From: Drosophila persimilis
Lineage: Eukaryota; Arthropoda; Insecta; Diptera; Drosophilidae
Length of the DNA: 64,000 nucleotides
Assembly (NCBI RefSeq): GCF_003286085.1
Contig: NW_020825288.1
Location: 11,346,001 to 11,410,000, forward strand
Reading direction: 5' to 3'
The notes below the pieces were generated by a model that did no database searches, was not told the origin of the DNA, and saw only the letters and a list, made by a program, of their open reading frames with translations. The position numbers and the translations under genes were made by a program. Shown piece by piece: positions 13,553 to 24,200 of this stretch. Position 1 is the first letter of the stretch; every line of letters begins with the position of its first letter.

Positions 13553-14761
13553 ATGTTGCTACTAGCTTGCTGTGTATTGTTGTTCCAGCTTAGAGGAATT
13601 GCTGGTAGTGTCAGTGGCAGTGACTTCTCCCACGTTGGATCCGAGGAGCTGCAACAGTTCAAACAGTGTGTCCGTGGAGCCAGTGGCCAGCGGCCAAGAC
13701 TGACCGAGTGCCTAGGACGCTCAGCCCTTAACTTCATACAGCGTGTCGAGGAGAGTGATAATGTTAGTTTTGTGGAAGATTTTTTGACGGTGAAGAGTGA
13801 CTCTGCTGCAGCAGGGAGATCACTGGCCAATGTGCTGGACACCGATCCGGTCGACTTCCGAGGTATACTCGAGAACGCTGGTGCCGTCATGGGGCAGCGG
13901 AGTCTAGAGTGGCACATGGATAGTCTTTATCCGGGACTGATGTTCAAAATAGGACCCACCACGGATGCCAATAGTGTGGCTGAGTTTGTTCTAGATGGGG
14001 CAGGAGTGCAGGGGGAGCGACAATTTGGATACGAAGATCCCACAGCTGGTAAGAGAATCTCAATTTGGATAATAATTCAAAAGTTTTACTTTATATTTGT
14101 GGACTCCTTTGTCTTAGGTCGTCTGTTGGCCAAGCAGTATCTTTTGCCCTTTCTGCTGGGCTTGAAGTTCAATCTGGTGGCTCTGGTGCCTCTGCTATTT
14201 GCTGGGATCTGCTTGCTGCTGAAGAAGTCTCTGTTCTTGGTTAAGCTGGCGGTCTATGTCAGCAGCTTTCTGGGCTTGGGCGGTGTCGTCAGCTCTTTGG
14301 GTGGCTTGGGTGGCTTGGGTGGCTTGGGTGGCTTGGGTGGCGGTCTTGGCGGCTTCGGCAGTTTTGGAGGAGGTTCGAACTTTGGATTCCATGGAAATCG
14401 ACCTGTTGGCCACTTTCCCGGTAAGACGACGGTCTTTGGCCATGGGGACGAGCTCCATCATCAGCACCAGCAGCAGTACGATGTGCACGAGGCGTCACCA
14501 TATCGTCGAAGCGAGCGCAAAGTACGTTTCGAGCAGCCCCGTGCCGCAGAGACTTCGTCGCCTGCCCCTAAGCCTCATCCACCCACCGAAGATCGCTTCT
14601 ATGACTTTGAACACCAGCGCAGGCCGAGCAATAAGCTCCTGGCGGCCAGTGTGGAGCAAGAGGCTGCCGGCTCGGCGGACACCTTAATGCGAAACTTCCA
14701 CACCGCCAGCGTCTCCGCAGGCATGCAGGGCTGGCAGGCCGTGGACGTGCGATCGCTGTAG
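13553..14761 (+). CDS. Osi10: Osiris family protein, Osi10-like, glycine-repeat tail
   Basis: The two exons are 13553-14048 and 14118-14761 (phase-1 intron), 379 aa. The start at 13553 was chosen because the core promoter lies inside the longer open frame; it gives a clean signal peptide, MLLLACCVLLFQLRGIAG. The two cysteines, C39 and C53, are spaced more widely than in neighbouring genes. The conserved phase-1 junction makes G166-R. The hydrophobic block 173-219 follows, then four to five GGLGGL repeats (about 219-250). The tail is rich in His, Gln and Arg, and the A-Y motif is replaced by MQGWQAVDV. The 69-nt intron has no stop and is a multiple of three, so unspliced message also encodes an intact protein. 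The symbol is by position after Osi9. Confidence 0.7.
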   Translation: MLLLACCVLLFQLRGIAGSVSGSDFSHVGSEELQQFKQCVRGASGQRPRLTECLGRSALNFIQRVEESDNVSFVEDFLTVKSDSAAAGRSLANVLDTDPVDFRGILENAGAVMGQRSLEWHMDSLYPGLMFKIGPTTDANSVAEFVLDGAGVQGERQFGYEDPTAGKRISIWIIIQKFYFIFVDSFVLGRLLAKQYLLPFLLGLKFNLVALVPLLFAGICLLLKKSLFLVKLAVYVSSFLGLGGVVSSLGGLGGLGGLGGLGGGLGGFGSFGGGSNFGFHGNRPVGHFPGKTTVFGHGDELHHQHQQQYDVHEASPYRRSERKVRFEQPRAAETSSPAPKPHPPTEDRFYDFEHQRRPSNKLLAASVEQEAAGSADTLMRNFHTASVSAGMQGWQAVDVRSL

Positions 14762-15072
14762 GGAATACTTAAGTTATTTCTTAGCCCAATTAGCCCTAAT
14801 ATTAGCTAAGTTACAACTAGGCTAAAACGCTGTGAGTGCTTTCCAAAAATGAAAGTTAACTTATACAAAAAGCTGTGTTCTGTTCGGATTCAGTTTTCGT
14901 TTGCGTCAAGGTTCAGCAAGCAAGCTGCCATCGAGAGGCCTTCTGCCGAAAACTTTTCTTATTCGATTCCTATCAAAAGTGCTCTGCTCGACAGTGTCGT
15001 GCTTTGACAAGCATGTTAATTGGCACTCCACCCCCCACGAAAGGGCGGAGAGCAGCTCCCTCGGGGAGGCAC

Positions 15073-15080
15073 TATAAATA
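15073..15080 (+). promoter_or_regulatory. TATA box of lysine-rich Osiris gene
   Basis: TATAAATA at 15073-15080, about 95 bp before the start codon. A TCAAAC initiator-like site lies near 15115 and is weaker than the TCAGTT sites of other genes here. Confidence 0.6.
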
Positions 15081-15171
15081 ATGAGACAGAGCAGCATCTT
15101 GGGCTATTTGAAGTTCAAACAGCGTTGCGTTCCGTTCGCTCAAAGAAGCTCGCGGGAGAAGAGAATACAGT

Positions 15172-16389
15172 ATGTGGCGTGTGTTCTTGGTGCAGTGCAT
15201 CATCATAGCCGGTTCCTCCGTCCTGGCCATCACTCAAGAGAGTTGGAGACCCCGCAGTCTGGGCAGAATTATAGCACAATGTCTGGGTGGTGCGGAGGTG
15301 TGGCATTGCCTAGCCTCCGAAAGTGAGCGATTGCTGGAGACGGCTGCTCGGGACAACAGAACCTGGCGGATCAACGACTATCTGAGCATAGAGCCGCCAC
15401 CGGAGGAAGTGGTTGCTGCCACTCATGCTCATGGAACAGACCGTAGCGATGGCGGAGCGGTGCGGGAATCAAGTGCGTCGTCTGGCTTTGCTGGCAAGCT
15501 GCTTCAGTTGGTACAGGGACGGGCTCTGCGTGTTCAACTTCCCAGGGAGCTGACGATATCGAATGCCATCGACGACTTTGGCACTGAACTGGGCTTTGAT
15601 CAAGGTACTTATTCGCTAGTAGATGATAAAATCGATAAAATTGTAGGAGGAGGATTTGGTAGTTTTGATGATGTTCTTCAGACAACAACAGATGATAAAA
15701 ATAAGCTGAAAAAGAAGAAGAAGAAGAAAGATAAAAAGTCAATGAAGAAGAAAAAGAAAGAGAAAAAATCGAAGAAAGACAAGAAAGACAAGAACAAAAA
15801 TAAAAATAAAAACAAAAATAAAAACTGCTCTAAAAAAACAGGTCGCAAGAAGAAGGACAAAGATAAGCACATGGCCATGATGGGCGGAATGATCATGATG
15901 GCTACCGTGGCCCAAATGTTCCTCGGGAAGGTAATCCTCATCGCCGGCTCTGCCTTCATTATGGCCAAAATAGCCCTCATCATATCACTGCTGGTGAGTA
16001 GTGGATCCCAAAGCAAACCACAGACCAGGTTGGCCAATCACAATTCATTGGCGCTAAGCCTCCATTTGCAGGGCAGTTTAAAAAAGGGATCGACTGGCCA
16101 CAGTGGTAGTAGTAGTCCGGAGCACGTGATCGTCACCGGCTCGGGATCGGGCTCCGGACACAGCCATGAAAGCGGATGGCACCGCAGCATGCCCACTCAC
16201 GATTACAGCTCTAGCCAGCTGGAGCAGATTGAAGAGCCACCAGCCCATGCCCATGATCAGGGATACTATGCCTACGAGATGGAAACCCTGAAGCGGCGCC
16301 AATCCAACCAGCCCCAGCTGGAAGAGAAGCTTCAGCAGCAGCAGCAGTCCCGTCCAGAAGCAACGATCCCAACGCGTGGATTTCTCTAG
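15172..16389 (+). CDS. Osiris family protein with in-frame lysine-rich intron/exon
   Basis: The frame is open without a stop from 15172 to 16389 (405 aa). By family comparison the exons are 15172-15604, 15842-15993 and 16072-16389, giving 300 aa. Both putative introns (237 and 78 nt) are multiples of three with no stop. A signal peptide begins MWRVFLVQCIIIAGSSVLA and the cysteines are C37/C46. The first junction recreates G-RKKKDKDK, as in other Osi genes. The membrane block is Met-rich (HMAMMGGMIMMATVAQMFLG). The tail carries YYAYEM and a Gln run. The 237-nt segment is almost entirely AAG/AAA/AAT codons and lacks a good pyrimidine tract, so it may be exon. It lies between the Osi10-like and Osi11-like genes, and could be the second Osi10 copy (CG15594 position). 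Confidence 0.65.
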   Translation: MWRVFLVQCIIIAGSSVLAITQESWRPRSLGRIIAQCLGGAEVWHCLASESERLLETAARDNRTWRINDYLSIEPPPEEVVAATHAHGTDRSDGGAVRESSASSGFAGKLLQLVQGRALRVQLPRELTISNAIDDFGTELGFDQGTYSLVDDKIDKIVGGGFGSFDDVLQTTTDDKNKLKKKKKKKDKKSMKKKKKEKKSKKDKKDKNKNKNKNKNKNCSKKTGRKKKDKDKHMAMMGGMIMMATVAQMFLGKVILIAGSAFIMAKIALIISLLVSSGSQSKPQTRLANHNSLALSLHLQGSLKKGSTGHSGSSSPEHVIVTGSGSGSGHSHESGWHRSMPTHDYSSSQLEQIEEPPAHAHDQGYYAYEMETLKRRQSNQPQLEEKLQQQQQSRPEATIPTRGFL

Positions 16390-16550
16390 TTTTTAATGTA
16401 TCTTTCTGTGGTAAAAATAATCTATGATAAAACTAAACTTAAACTGGAGGGCTTTCGGGCGAACGAATGTAAATACAATTTCATATAGATTGAAGATAAG
16501 CGATAGATTGATCTTTGGTTGAGTATTTCCTCTGAACGGTAGGTAGGATC

Positions 16551-17513
16551 TTATCGCGACACCTTTGCCGAAGCAGAAGCTGGAGAGCCGGCTTGGGCCT
16601 GTGGCAACCAGGCTTGGTAGGCTTTGTCCTGCATCATCATCTCGTCGTCGATGCTGCGATGGTAGGATCCGCCGCCGGAATCATGGCCGCCGGAGTCGTA
16701 CTCACCCTGATGGCTGGATGAATAGGTGTGGCTCTGCTGGACTTGCGGATGCTTTACGATTTCGTAGGTGGTCTTCTCGCCCCCGTCGTGGCCAACAAGC
16801 TTCTTCAGACCGATGATGGCGCTGATGATGAGAGCTATTTTGCCCACAATCAAAGCCTTGCCAGCCACAATGGCGATCGAATGATAAGCCATCTTCAGAA
16901 TGGCCGTCTTCAGCAGAACGGCGGCGATGAAGGGTCCTAGATACTTTTTGTCATCCTTCTTTTTCTCTCGTCCCTCGCTTTCGCTTTCGTTGCCGGACAG
17001 GAAGTAGCTCATGAGGTACTGCAGCCAGTCCTGGCTGTTCCGGTTCCGCTCCCCGTAGTGCAGCAGACGTGGCAGATTTACCTGCAGCTGGTGGCTGTGC
17101 ACGAAACCAAGGAAGCGCTCCAGCAACAGGGCGTCCAAGCTCTTGCTGGACATGTGCTCCAGATCTCGATTGTTCAACTGGCTCTCGGCAATGCTGGCAC
17201 GGGCGGTGCGCGTGTCTTGGGCCGCACTCTCCCGCCTCACCAGGTTAACGCCATCCACAATGCTGAGCTGCTGCACCTTGAGGGCGCGCCCCAGCAGTCG
17301 GGCGCCCTGCACTTTGCAGCACCAAAAAATATCCTCGCTTTCGGCGCACTGTCCGTACACATGGCGCACCGTCCGCATAAGTCCGCTCTCCCCACTGCCC
17401 GTGGAGTTGTTGGAGGGGGTGTTAAGCTCAAGCGCCCAGCTGGTTCGGTGGGCATGGAAAGTGGCCAACAGCAGGGCTATAAGCAGACCCAGGCGGGAAT
17501 CCATTATGTCCAT
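16551..17513 (-). CDS. Osi11: Osiris family protein, Osi11-like, reverse strand
   Basis: A single open frame of 320 aa. A second ATG at 17504 gives MDSRLGLLIALL and a slightly better signal peptide. There is an unusual cysteine triplet, C56 with C65-C66, where the family normally has two. The basic GREKKKDDKK stretch precedes the hydrophobic block (about 190-240) ending IIGLKKLV. The tail is Gly/Ser/His-rich with DKAYQAW. It is the only inverted Osiris gene here, converging on the gene to its left with a 162-bp gap. A 63-nt in-frame segment (17081 to 17019) bounded by CAG/GTAAAT and CTGCAG could be an optional intron. Its donor sits where the Osi8-like gene is spliced. The symbol is by order. 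Confidence 0.7.
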   Translation of the reverse strand: MDIMDSRLGLLIALLLATFHAHRTSWALELNTPSNNSTGSGESGLMRTVRHVYGQCAESEDIFWCCKVQGARLLGRALKVQQLSIVDGVNLVRRESAAQDTRTARASIAESQLNNRDLEHMSSKSLDALLLERFLGFVHSHQLQVNLPRLLHYGERNRNSQDWLQYLMSYFLSGNESESEGREKKKDDKKYLGPFIAAVLLKTAILKMAYHSIAIVAGKALIVGKIALIISAIIGLKKLVGHDGGEKTTYEIVKHPQVQQSHTYSSSHQGEYDSGGHDSGGGSYHRSIDDEMMMQDKAYQAWLPQAQAGSPASASAKVSR

Positions 17514-17584
17514 ATGCCTGATCCTTGTGGTCGGTCCTTTTTCTCACTATCTCTCTCGTGATGCTGCTGCAAACTCTCTTAGCC

Positions 17585-17622
17585 AACTGATCTTGTGCGC
17601 CAGTTTGTCCATCAAATTTATA
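17585..17622 (-). promoter_or_regulatory. TATA/initiator of Osi11-like gene
   Basis: On the minus strand TATAAAT lies at 17622-17616 and TCAGTT at 17590-17585, the same arrangement as the other Osiris genes. The start would be near 17588, with a 5'UTR of about 75 nt. Confidence 0.75.
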
Positions 17623-18394
17623 CACTTCACCTTGCCACAATTAGCCAGGCAGCCGTTGCATCCAGTTTTGCTTTTGTTGCCTCCGTTGCAGCCCCGCTGG
17701 TGCTGGTGGCTATTTAGAGCGTAATATGCATGATAACTGCCAGCCTGCCTGCAGCTTGGTTTTGACTGAAGCAAAGCTTCGCTGCAGATTTAGTGCAATT
17801 GCCGGCAAGCATCAAGCCATCAAACCATCAAGCCCCGCGAACGGACCAATTTTTCTTGGCGCATTGCCGCAATTAGCCTGATCTTGGCAATTATTTTCAA
17901 TCTTTATATTACCGAGCACCCAGTCCGGCTTAATGATTTTTTTCACCGGCTTTGACTTCGACGCCTCCCACTTTCATCGGGGAGAGCTTTTCTCTACTCA
18001 TCCAAGGCTTTCGGTTGTCTCGGCTTTCGTTCCGTTTCCACACGCAAAGATTTCGGCATACATTTGTATTTATTAGACACGCTGCATAGAAACCGAAATG
18101 AATGCTGAATCTGAATCTGAATCGGTGGAAAATTATAGAATGTCGCCATTTGCAGGAAAGCTAATGAAAGTGCCTCGACTGCGACTGGGAATTATCCTGC
18201 GGCGATTCGAATCAGCGAAGAAAATAGCATGAAATGGCATGACCATTGAATGGAATTAGTTATGGACAGCTTTTGTGCCATTTAAATCGAGAGAACTAAA
18301 TTGATGGCTGCAGCTTTAGGTTAATCAAACACTCTCTAACGCACTGAGATTACAAGGGAAACTGAAATATATTTTAGTCCCTCCAGAGATACAA

Positions 18395-18769
18395 ACACTC
18401 AGAGAAAAATGGCATATTAAAACGAAGCACACCCATATTTATATTAAATATTCCGGTTTTAACTACAAATACAGCGAAGTTAAATATAACTAATTTTGAT
18501 TTATGCGTTCATGTATTTAATCTATATATAAAATGTTAAATTTGTATGAAATATATTTAATCTAAGAATGAAAATACTTTAAATGTATTTATATTATATA
18601 TGAAATATGTATATGTATTTAAATTAAACATTGACATATTGTTAATGGTAAAATGTAGGTGAAAGTACTTTCCTTTTTCAATAGTAGATATTGGTAAAAA
18701 AGGTTTTGTTATGCGTTTTTAAATATCAGTGTAGATTTTCGAATCTCAATGCTTTTTTAATGGGTGTAG
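18395..18769. repeat. AT-rich dispersed element, copy 2
   Basis: It starts ACACTCAGAGAAAAA and ends near a GTGTAG (18764) or an internal CAGTGTA (18727). It shares TATTAAATATTCCGGTTTTAA, GAAATATATTTAAT and TTTTCGAATCTCAATG with the copies at 12635 and 33674. There is no coding frame. Confidence 0.5.
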
Positions 18770-20003
18770 TTTACACTGAAGAGTTTTCCTGCCCATCCCC
18801 AACGGCACTGTCATCCGCAATGGGTAGTTCCTTTGGTATGTCTGCACTCCTCAAATATTTTCACTTTTTCCAGACCGGATTTTATGCTTCTGTTTGCCAA
18901 ACACGTATCTATCTACAGTCTACATATTCATATGTACATATATGTGGGCAAAATTTGGAGTAACTCAATTTTTGTAATTATTCATCACCCTCTTAATTTG
19001 CGGAATCGTGTGTGAAACTGGTTAGCATGTTGTCACACTTTTTAATTCAATTATTAAATTATTCTAAGCTAATTTAAAACTCAGGTTACACATGAAGACA
19101 AGAGTGTAAAAACCGGTCCAATAGCTTCATTTGTTTTTGCAGAATAAGGCATACTTTTGGGCTGCCTGGAGAAATGTGAAAGTATCTGCGGTAACCTCTC
19201 GGGATTTTTGTTCAGTGTAGCACTGGCACTGCAGTGTATGGCAACGGCAACTGAACAACAAACGAACGGAGCAACACCTTTGTATCGCATCGCATCGCGG
19301 CATGCATAATTTATGCCAAGCGCTTTTCATTTATGAAATATTAATTACAGAAGCCTCGCTGACGAACATCTAATGATGGGATTTGCAAGTTTATCTCGGC
19401 GTAACATGCCACGGCCACTCGGCACGGACACGAAAAGTGTAAATTGCTTTTACCCTGGTTGGCTTATTTTCTGGCGGAAAAGTGGCAACCCACAAATGTA
19501 CATTAATGTTTGATTGTTCTACATCTAGAGGACTGACTACTGGACTGTACTACTGAATACTGCAATATTGACACACACTTGCCGCTGCATAATGTGCCAT
19601 CGATAATTTATGATAATTCACGTTTTGGCTTACACGCAATCCACGGACCATTCCCTGTTAATGGCCCAAAACGCCTGGCCAGTGGCAGCAGTGGCCAACA
19701 ATTTGCAGTAATTGGCATTTTGTGTTAACAGCAAACAAACGAACAAAACGCTCCGCTTAGCTTTGCTTTGCTCGACTGCCAGCCCACCGATCGATGCCTA
19801 GAAACAAACAACTCTGGCGACGAACCCTCTGCCAAGATCGGCACGAAACTTTTACCCGACTCCTCTGGCGATTTATTTGGCCTTTGTTTATCCGTTCCAC
19901 CCGCCCCGGCCCGGCTCAATGGGGCAGAATACACCATTCTGTGGGTTGCAGCAGGCTGGGAAACTGTTTTGTTTTTAGTTTATTTTCGTCGCGATTCGAT
20001 TCA

Positions 20004-20034
<31 letters not shown>

Positions 20035-20784
20035 GGTACCGACTTAAACAATTGCATAAAAGAAAAGCTTTTGGTTTCTTGTGTCTCTGTTTTGGGATTC
20101 AGTTTTTCTCGCTGGCAACAAATTTTTCACTTTCACTTTGTGTTGACATCTGAGTCGCCCCCGCCAAAGCCACCAATCTTCGGACGATGTGGGCGCCCGC
20201 GCACAGGTTGAGATTGCCATTGCCATAGGCAGAGGCAGAGCCACAGAGGCAAAGCCACAGAGGCAGAGTCAGAGTCAGATTCAGAGTCGGAGTCCGCCCC
20301 CACCGCACTCTCTTCAATCAAATTAAGTGCTAGAGGCCAATTACGTTTCACTCTGACCCCCGAACAACTGATGAACTGCACCTCAAAGCCGGACGGACCG
20401 TGACTATCGCATCCGATCAGTCTGGACTGTCCGACGTCCAGCTGTCGTGATGAATTTATTATACGTTTTGCCCGGCACCGCAGCTTCTTGTCCAAGTTCT
20501 AGTACTTTTTAAAAATTATACATTTCTTTGTTTGCTTTTCCCCATACCCAACAAAAACTATATTTTCACTTGCCCTAAGCTGGGCTGTATAACGCGGAGT
20601 CAATTCAATTTGATGTCAAATATTTCGTTTAGTCCTATGGCCTAAAAGCCGGCTAGCACGATGTAAATCTGCCTTGCGTTTGCTAGACTAGAGCGGAGGA
20701 GCAAAAAAAATGTATGTATAAATTTCGCAAAAAATTTCAATTTCAATTTGCCTGCGGCAACCGTCATGGAACTTGGGCCGCAAG

Positions 20785-21357
20785 TTACTCAAAACGAGTA
20801 TTGGGGTATATAAGATTTGTAGTGAAAATGGATGTGTGTAACGTCCAGAAGGAATCGTTTCCGACCCCATAAATTATATATATTCTTGATCAGAATCAAT
20901 GGCCGAGTCGATTGAGCCCTGTCTATCTGTCCGTCCATATTAGCGCCTCGTGCTCAAAAACTATAAGAGCTATAGCAACGGACTTCTGTGATATGTCACT
21001 GTAACAAGTGTGTTTGAAAACTTTGCCCTACCCCCTTCCGCCCACACAAAAGACGAAAATCTGTGGCAACCACTATTTTGAGGATAGGAGAAAATTAAAA
21101 ACGCACAATCATAGAGAATGGCCATATCTACCAGATTGCCGAACCTTGCCGAATCCGAATCAGATCGGATTATAATTATAGCCAAAAGTAGCAAATAAAT
21201 TTTCAGCGGCTACGCAGCGCCCGACGACACGTTCTGACTGATTTTCTGTCTCTCTCGTACGCACTCTTTTCCGTTTAATGTAGGCATACTGACTAAGTAC
21301 CGGGTATAAATGTAGAGTTGCGGCCTCCGCAGCAACTCAGAACGTCCCCCCCCCCCC
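20785..21357. mobile_element. DINE-1/SGM-like non-autonomous repeat remnant
   Basis: The segment contains TTTCCGACCCCATAAA, ATATATATTCTTGATCAGAA, GCCGAGTCGATTGAGCC followed by CTGTCTATCTGTCCGTCC, and further on GCTACGCAGCGCCCGACG, CTGATTTTCTGTCTCTCTCG, GTACCGGGTATAA and AGAGTTGCGGCCTCCGCAGC. From memory these are hallmarks of the very abundant DINE-1/INE-1-type (Helitron-derived) repeats, and the right half resembles obscura-group versions. No transposase is present. It ends in a run of twelve C at 21346-21357. Family assignment is from recall, not from a search. Confidence 0.6.
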
Positions 21358-24113
21358 GTTTTTATTCTGATTTAACTTTAGCTGAAAATGCTGCTTTGCA
21401 TTTGTTTGTTGCCGAAATTATTTGTGGACGCAGCCACGATGTGTCCCCAAGCGGGGGTATGTCCTTGTTATAGCAGATTTTGTTTTTCCCGTCTGTTTAT
21501 AAATATAACTCTCGCGCATAATTCAATTTGGCGCATAACACTCAATTATGGCAGTGCCAGCAGAGCACTCACTCGTGCATGAGGGGTGCAAGACAGTGTC
21601 GAACATTTTTGTGGTGAAATTTTTGGGGGACTGGAAGGCAGGGTCTGTGTCGCTCATACGAGTATGAATGGCAAACGCAAAGTTCACAGCCATGTTAAAT
21701 GCCAATCAAGATGGCAATGGAGACCAAGCCATCGACGTGGCTGTGGCTGTGGGGCCGCTGGAAAAGTCGGCATCTGCTCATCAATCAACGTGGCATGCCA
21801 CAACGCCAACAATAACAGCAACTTTGACATTGCCATTGAAGAAAGCGACGTGGAGCCAAGAGATTTTCACAGACATCCCCAAAAACAGCAGCATCACATT
21901 AAACATTTTCGTTGGCTACATTTTAAGTGAATTTAATGCCATGGCATTGTCACTCCGGGGCCACAGGCAAAAATGCTCCACTCCAATCGCCTCGACAGTC
22001 TGTGTGCGTCCATGTCCAGGTCCATGTCCACATTCATGTCAGGCTGTCGGGCACAAACAAAATTTCATTTCATTTTGAGCATTATAATAATTTGGCCGCT
22101 CTTTCCAGTCCGTCGTCCAATTGTTGCAGACAGCTGACGCCCGGGGCGTGTACTTAATCCTTGGAACAAATCTCACTTGCAGCATTTGCGCAAATAAATC
22201 ACAATTTGAATATTTTTTTGGGATGCTACAAGTGCGTTTTTGGGGTCTGCCCGCGGTGGTTGACAAATGACCCAGGCGTAACCCCTTGCTATCTATCGCG
22301 CCGTACCGTACCTTTTTCCTCAAAAATTATTTGTCTCCGGTTCAATGCCCTGGAAGGCGTCCCCAACGACTGGCCATGGATGATAAATTGAACGCAAGGC
22401 GAACGTGACAACGACCAAAAAAGTGAAAGCATCGGAAACGGAGAGAAAATACTAGCCAAGGAATGGACCAGGGACCTGGCACCAGCCACTAGCCAACAGC
22501 CAGTTTTGGCAACCTTTACCTCAGTCGCCTGGGGATTGGCAGCAGCAGCCAGCCCCAGAGTTCACTGCACGGATTGGTGCATGTAAACATGCCATACGGG
22601 ATCAAGATATATCATCAGTAGGAGGAAAAGACCATGAGAAGGCAGTGCCTGCCTCTGAGAAGCCCAGTGTGGCATCCACCAAACCACATTCGATGAAACT
22701 TTCATATCTCCCCAACGAAGGGCGTAACTTGAACTGCCGACTCTTTAAATTCAATTGTCATTTGCAGCGATTTGATGTCTCTAATTAGACACAAACACAT
22801 TGGGGTTGAGTGCCCGACCATTACGCACTTTCGCGACACATGAGAATTTAATTGGCAGGCAAGCAGCATACATGTGGCATGTCATTGGTCAGCATCATTT
22901 TCTGTAACTGAAGATGGGGTCTGTGGCGGTCAGGCTGCAATATCTTTGCCACTCTCTATTGGCCGGGGTGAGGGGCGCCAAAGAAAGCGAAAAGCAACGC
23001 ATAATAAACGTTAACGGTAATAGTAATGAGAAAATGCTTATACACGATCCACTGAACTCCACACGTAGCTCTCTGTCATAGCTGTATATATCTATCTATC
23101 TATCTATCTATCTATAATCTTTCTCTGGCTAAAGACAGCCTCTGCACTGCCTCTGGCTGTGGCATTAACGGCGTTGTGGCCCTTTGCCTGAGAAATCAAT
23201 ATTTTAACACATGAAAACTGTAAGTGAAAAAATGGGTGTTAACCCATTGATTGGTCTGACATACCGCCAATTGGGAGTGCCACGCGACAGTTGTAGAAAA
23301 TGCAAGTGCATTTTTCTTCGCAGCACCCAAAGCAGGCCTAGCGCTTAACTAAATTGTTAGCCGATTAAATGAAAATCAACAACAAAAACAAAATATTGGC
23401 TCGTGACTGTCGGGCCGGAGCGGATGTCCAGCTGGATGGACTTGACTCTTGCACAGGAGATGCGGAAAGCTGTCGGCTTATCGCGCCCGTCAGCACTGAT
23501 CCCATATAAAAGTTAATTAGCGTGAGATTTGTGCGAGCGGCCGGCGGTAAACTTTGATTAACGTCAATGTAGCGTCAAGACAAGCGATAAAAGCCAGCTA
23601 CAGCTATGAAAAGTAAATAAAAACCGCACACACACTCGCAGGTATTTTCTTTTCGCTTTCTTTTGTTTGGGAAAATTGCAATTTTTATTGCACAAAAAGC
23701 TGGGCTGTGAACAAACCCCCTGCGGCATGAAATAGAAATAGAAAGTTAGATGCGGCCACAGGCGAGGGTCGGGTCAGTTCGGGTTCTAGCCGGAAAAACC
23801 GAAAGTTAATTGGCCCCTCAGTTCGCGTTGGCAGCATTTAACCCGTCAAAGGTTTTCGCACTCCGCTACGCTCAAGAATTTAGAACAATCTGTTGTTGTT
23901 TTTGTTGTTGTTTCTCTGGTTAGCTGTTGGTTTTTTACTTTCTCTGCCTGTAAGCTGAAAAATTTCACACACACTTAAGCCGCAACAACTTCCATCCGAG
24001 CCAAGTGCAGCTGTGGTTGCAGCCGCTGCTGTGGATGTTGCTGTTTAATAAAGCGCAATTCTTCTTTTAATTTTGCGATGCCTAATCGCTGTGGCTATGT
24101 TTATTTATTTTTA

Positions 24114-24200
24114 GAGGGTACACTACATCTTACCGGACGTTTGAAACACGCAAGGATCAAAGTATTTATAAAGTTCTCAGACCTCAGACTCAATCTTAGC
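24114..24200. repeat. possible short dispersed-repeat fragment
   Basis: AGAGGGTACACTACATCTTA followed by TTTGAAACACGCAAGGATCAA resembles the edge of common Drosophila dispersed repeats, which start AGGGTATACTA... and run into AACACGCAGAAGG. It is short and diverged. Confidence 0.3.
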
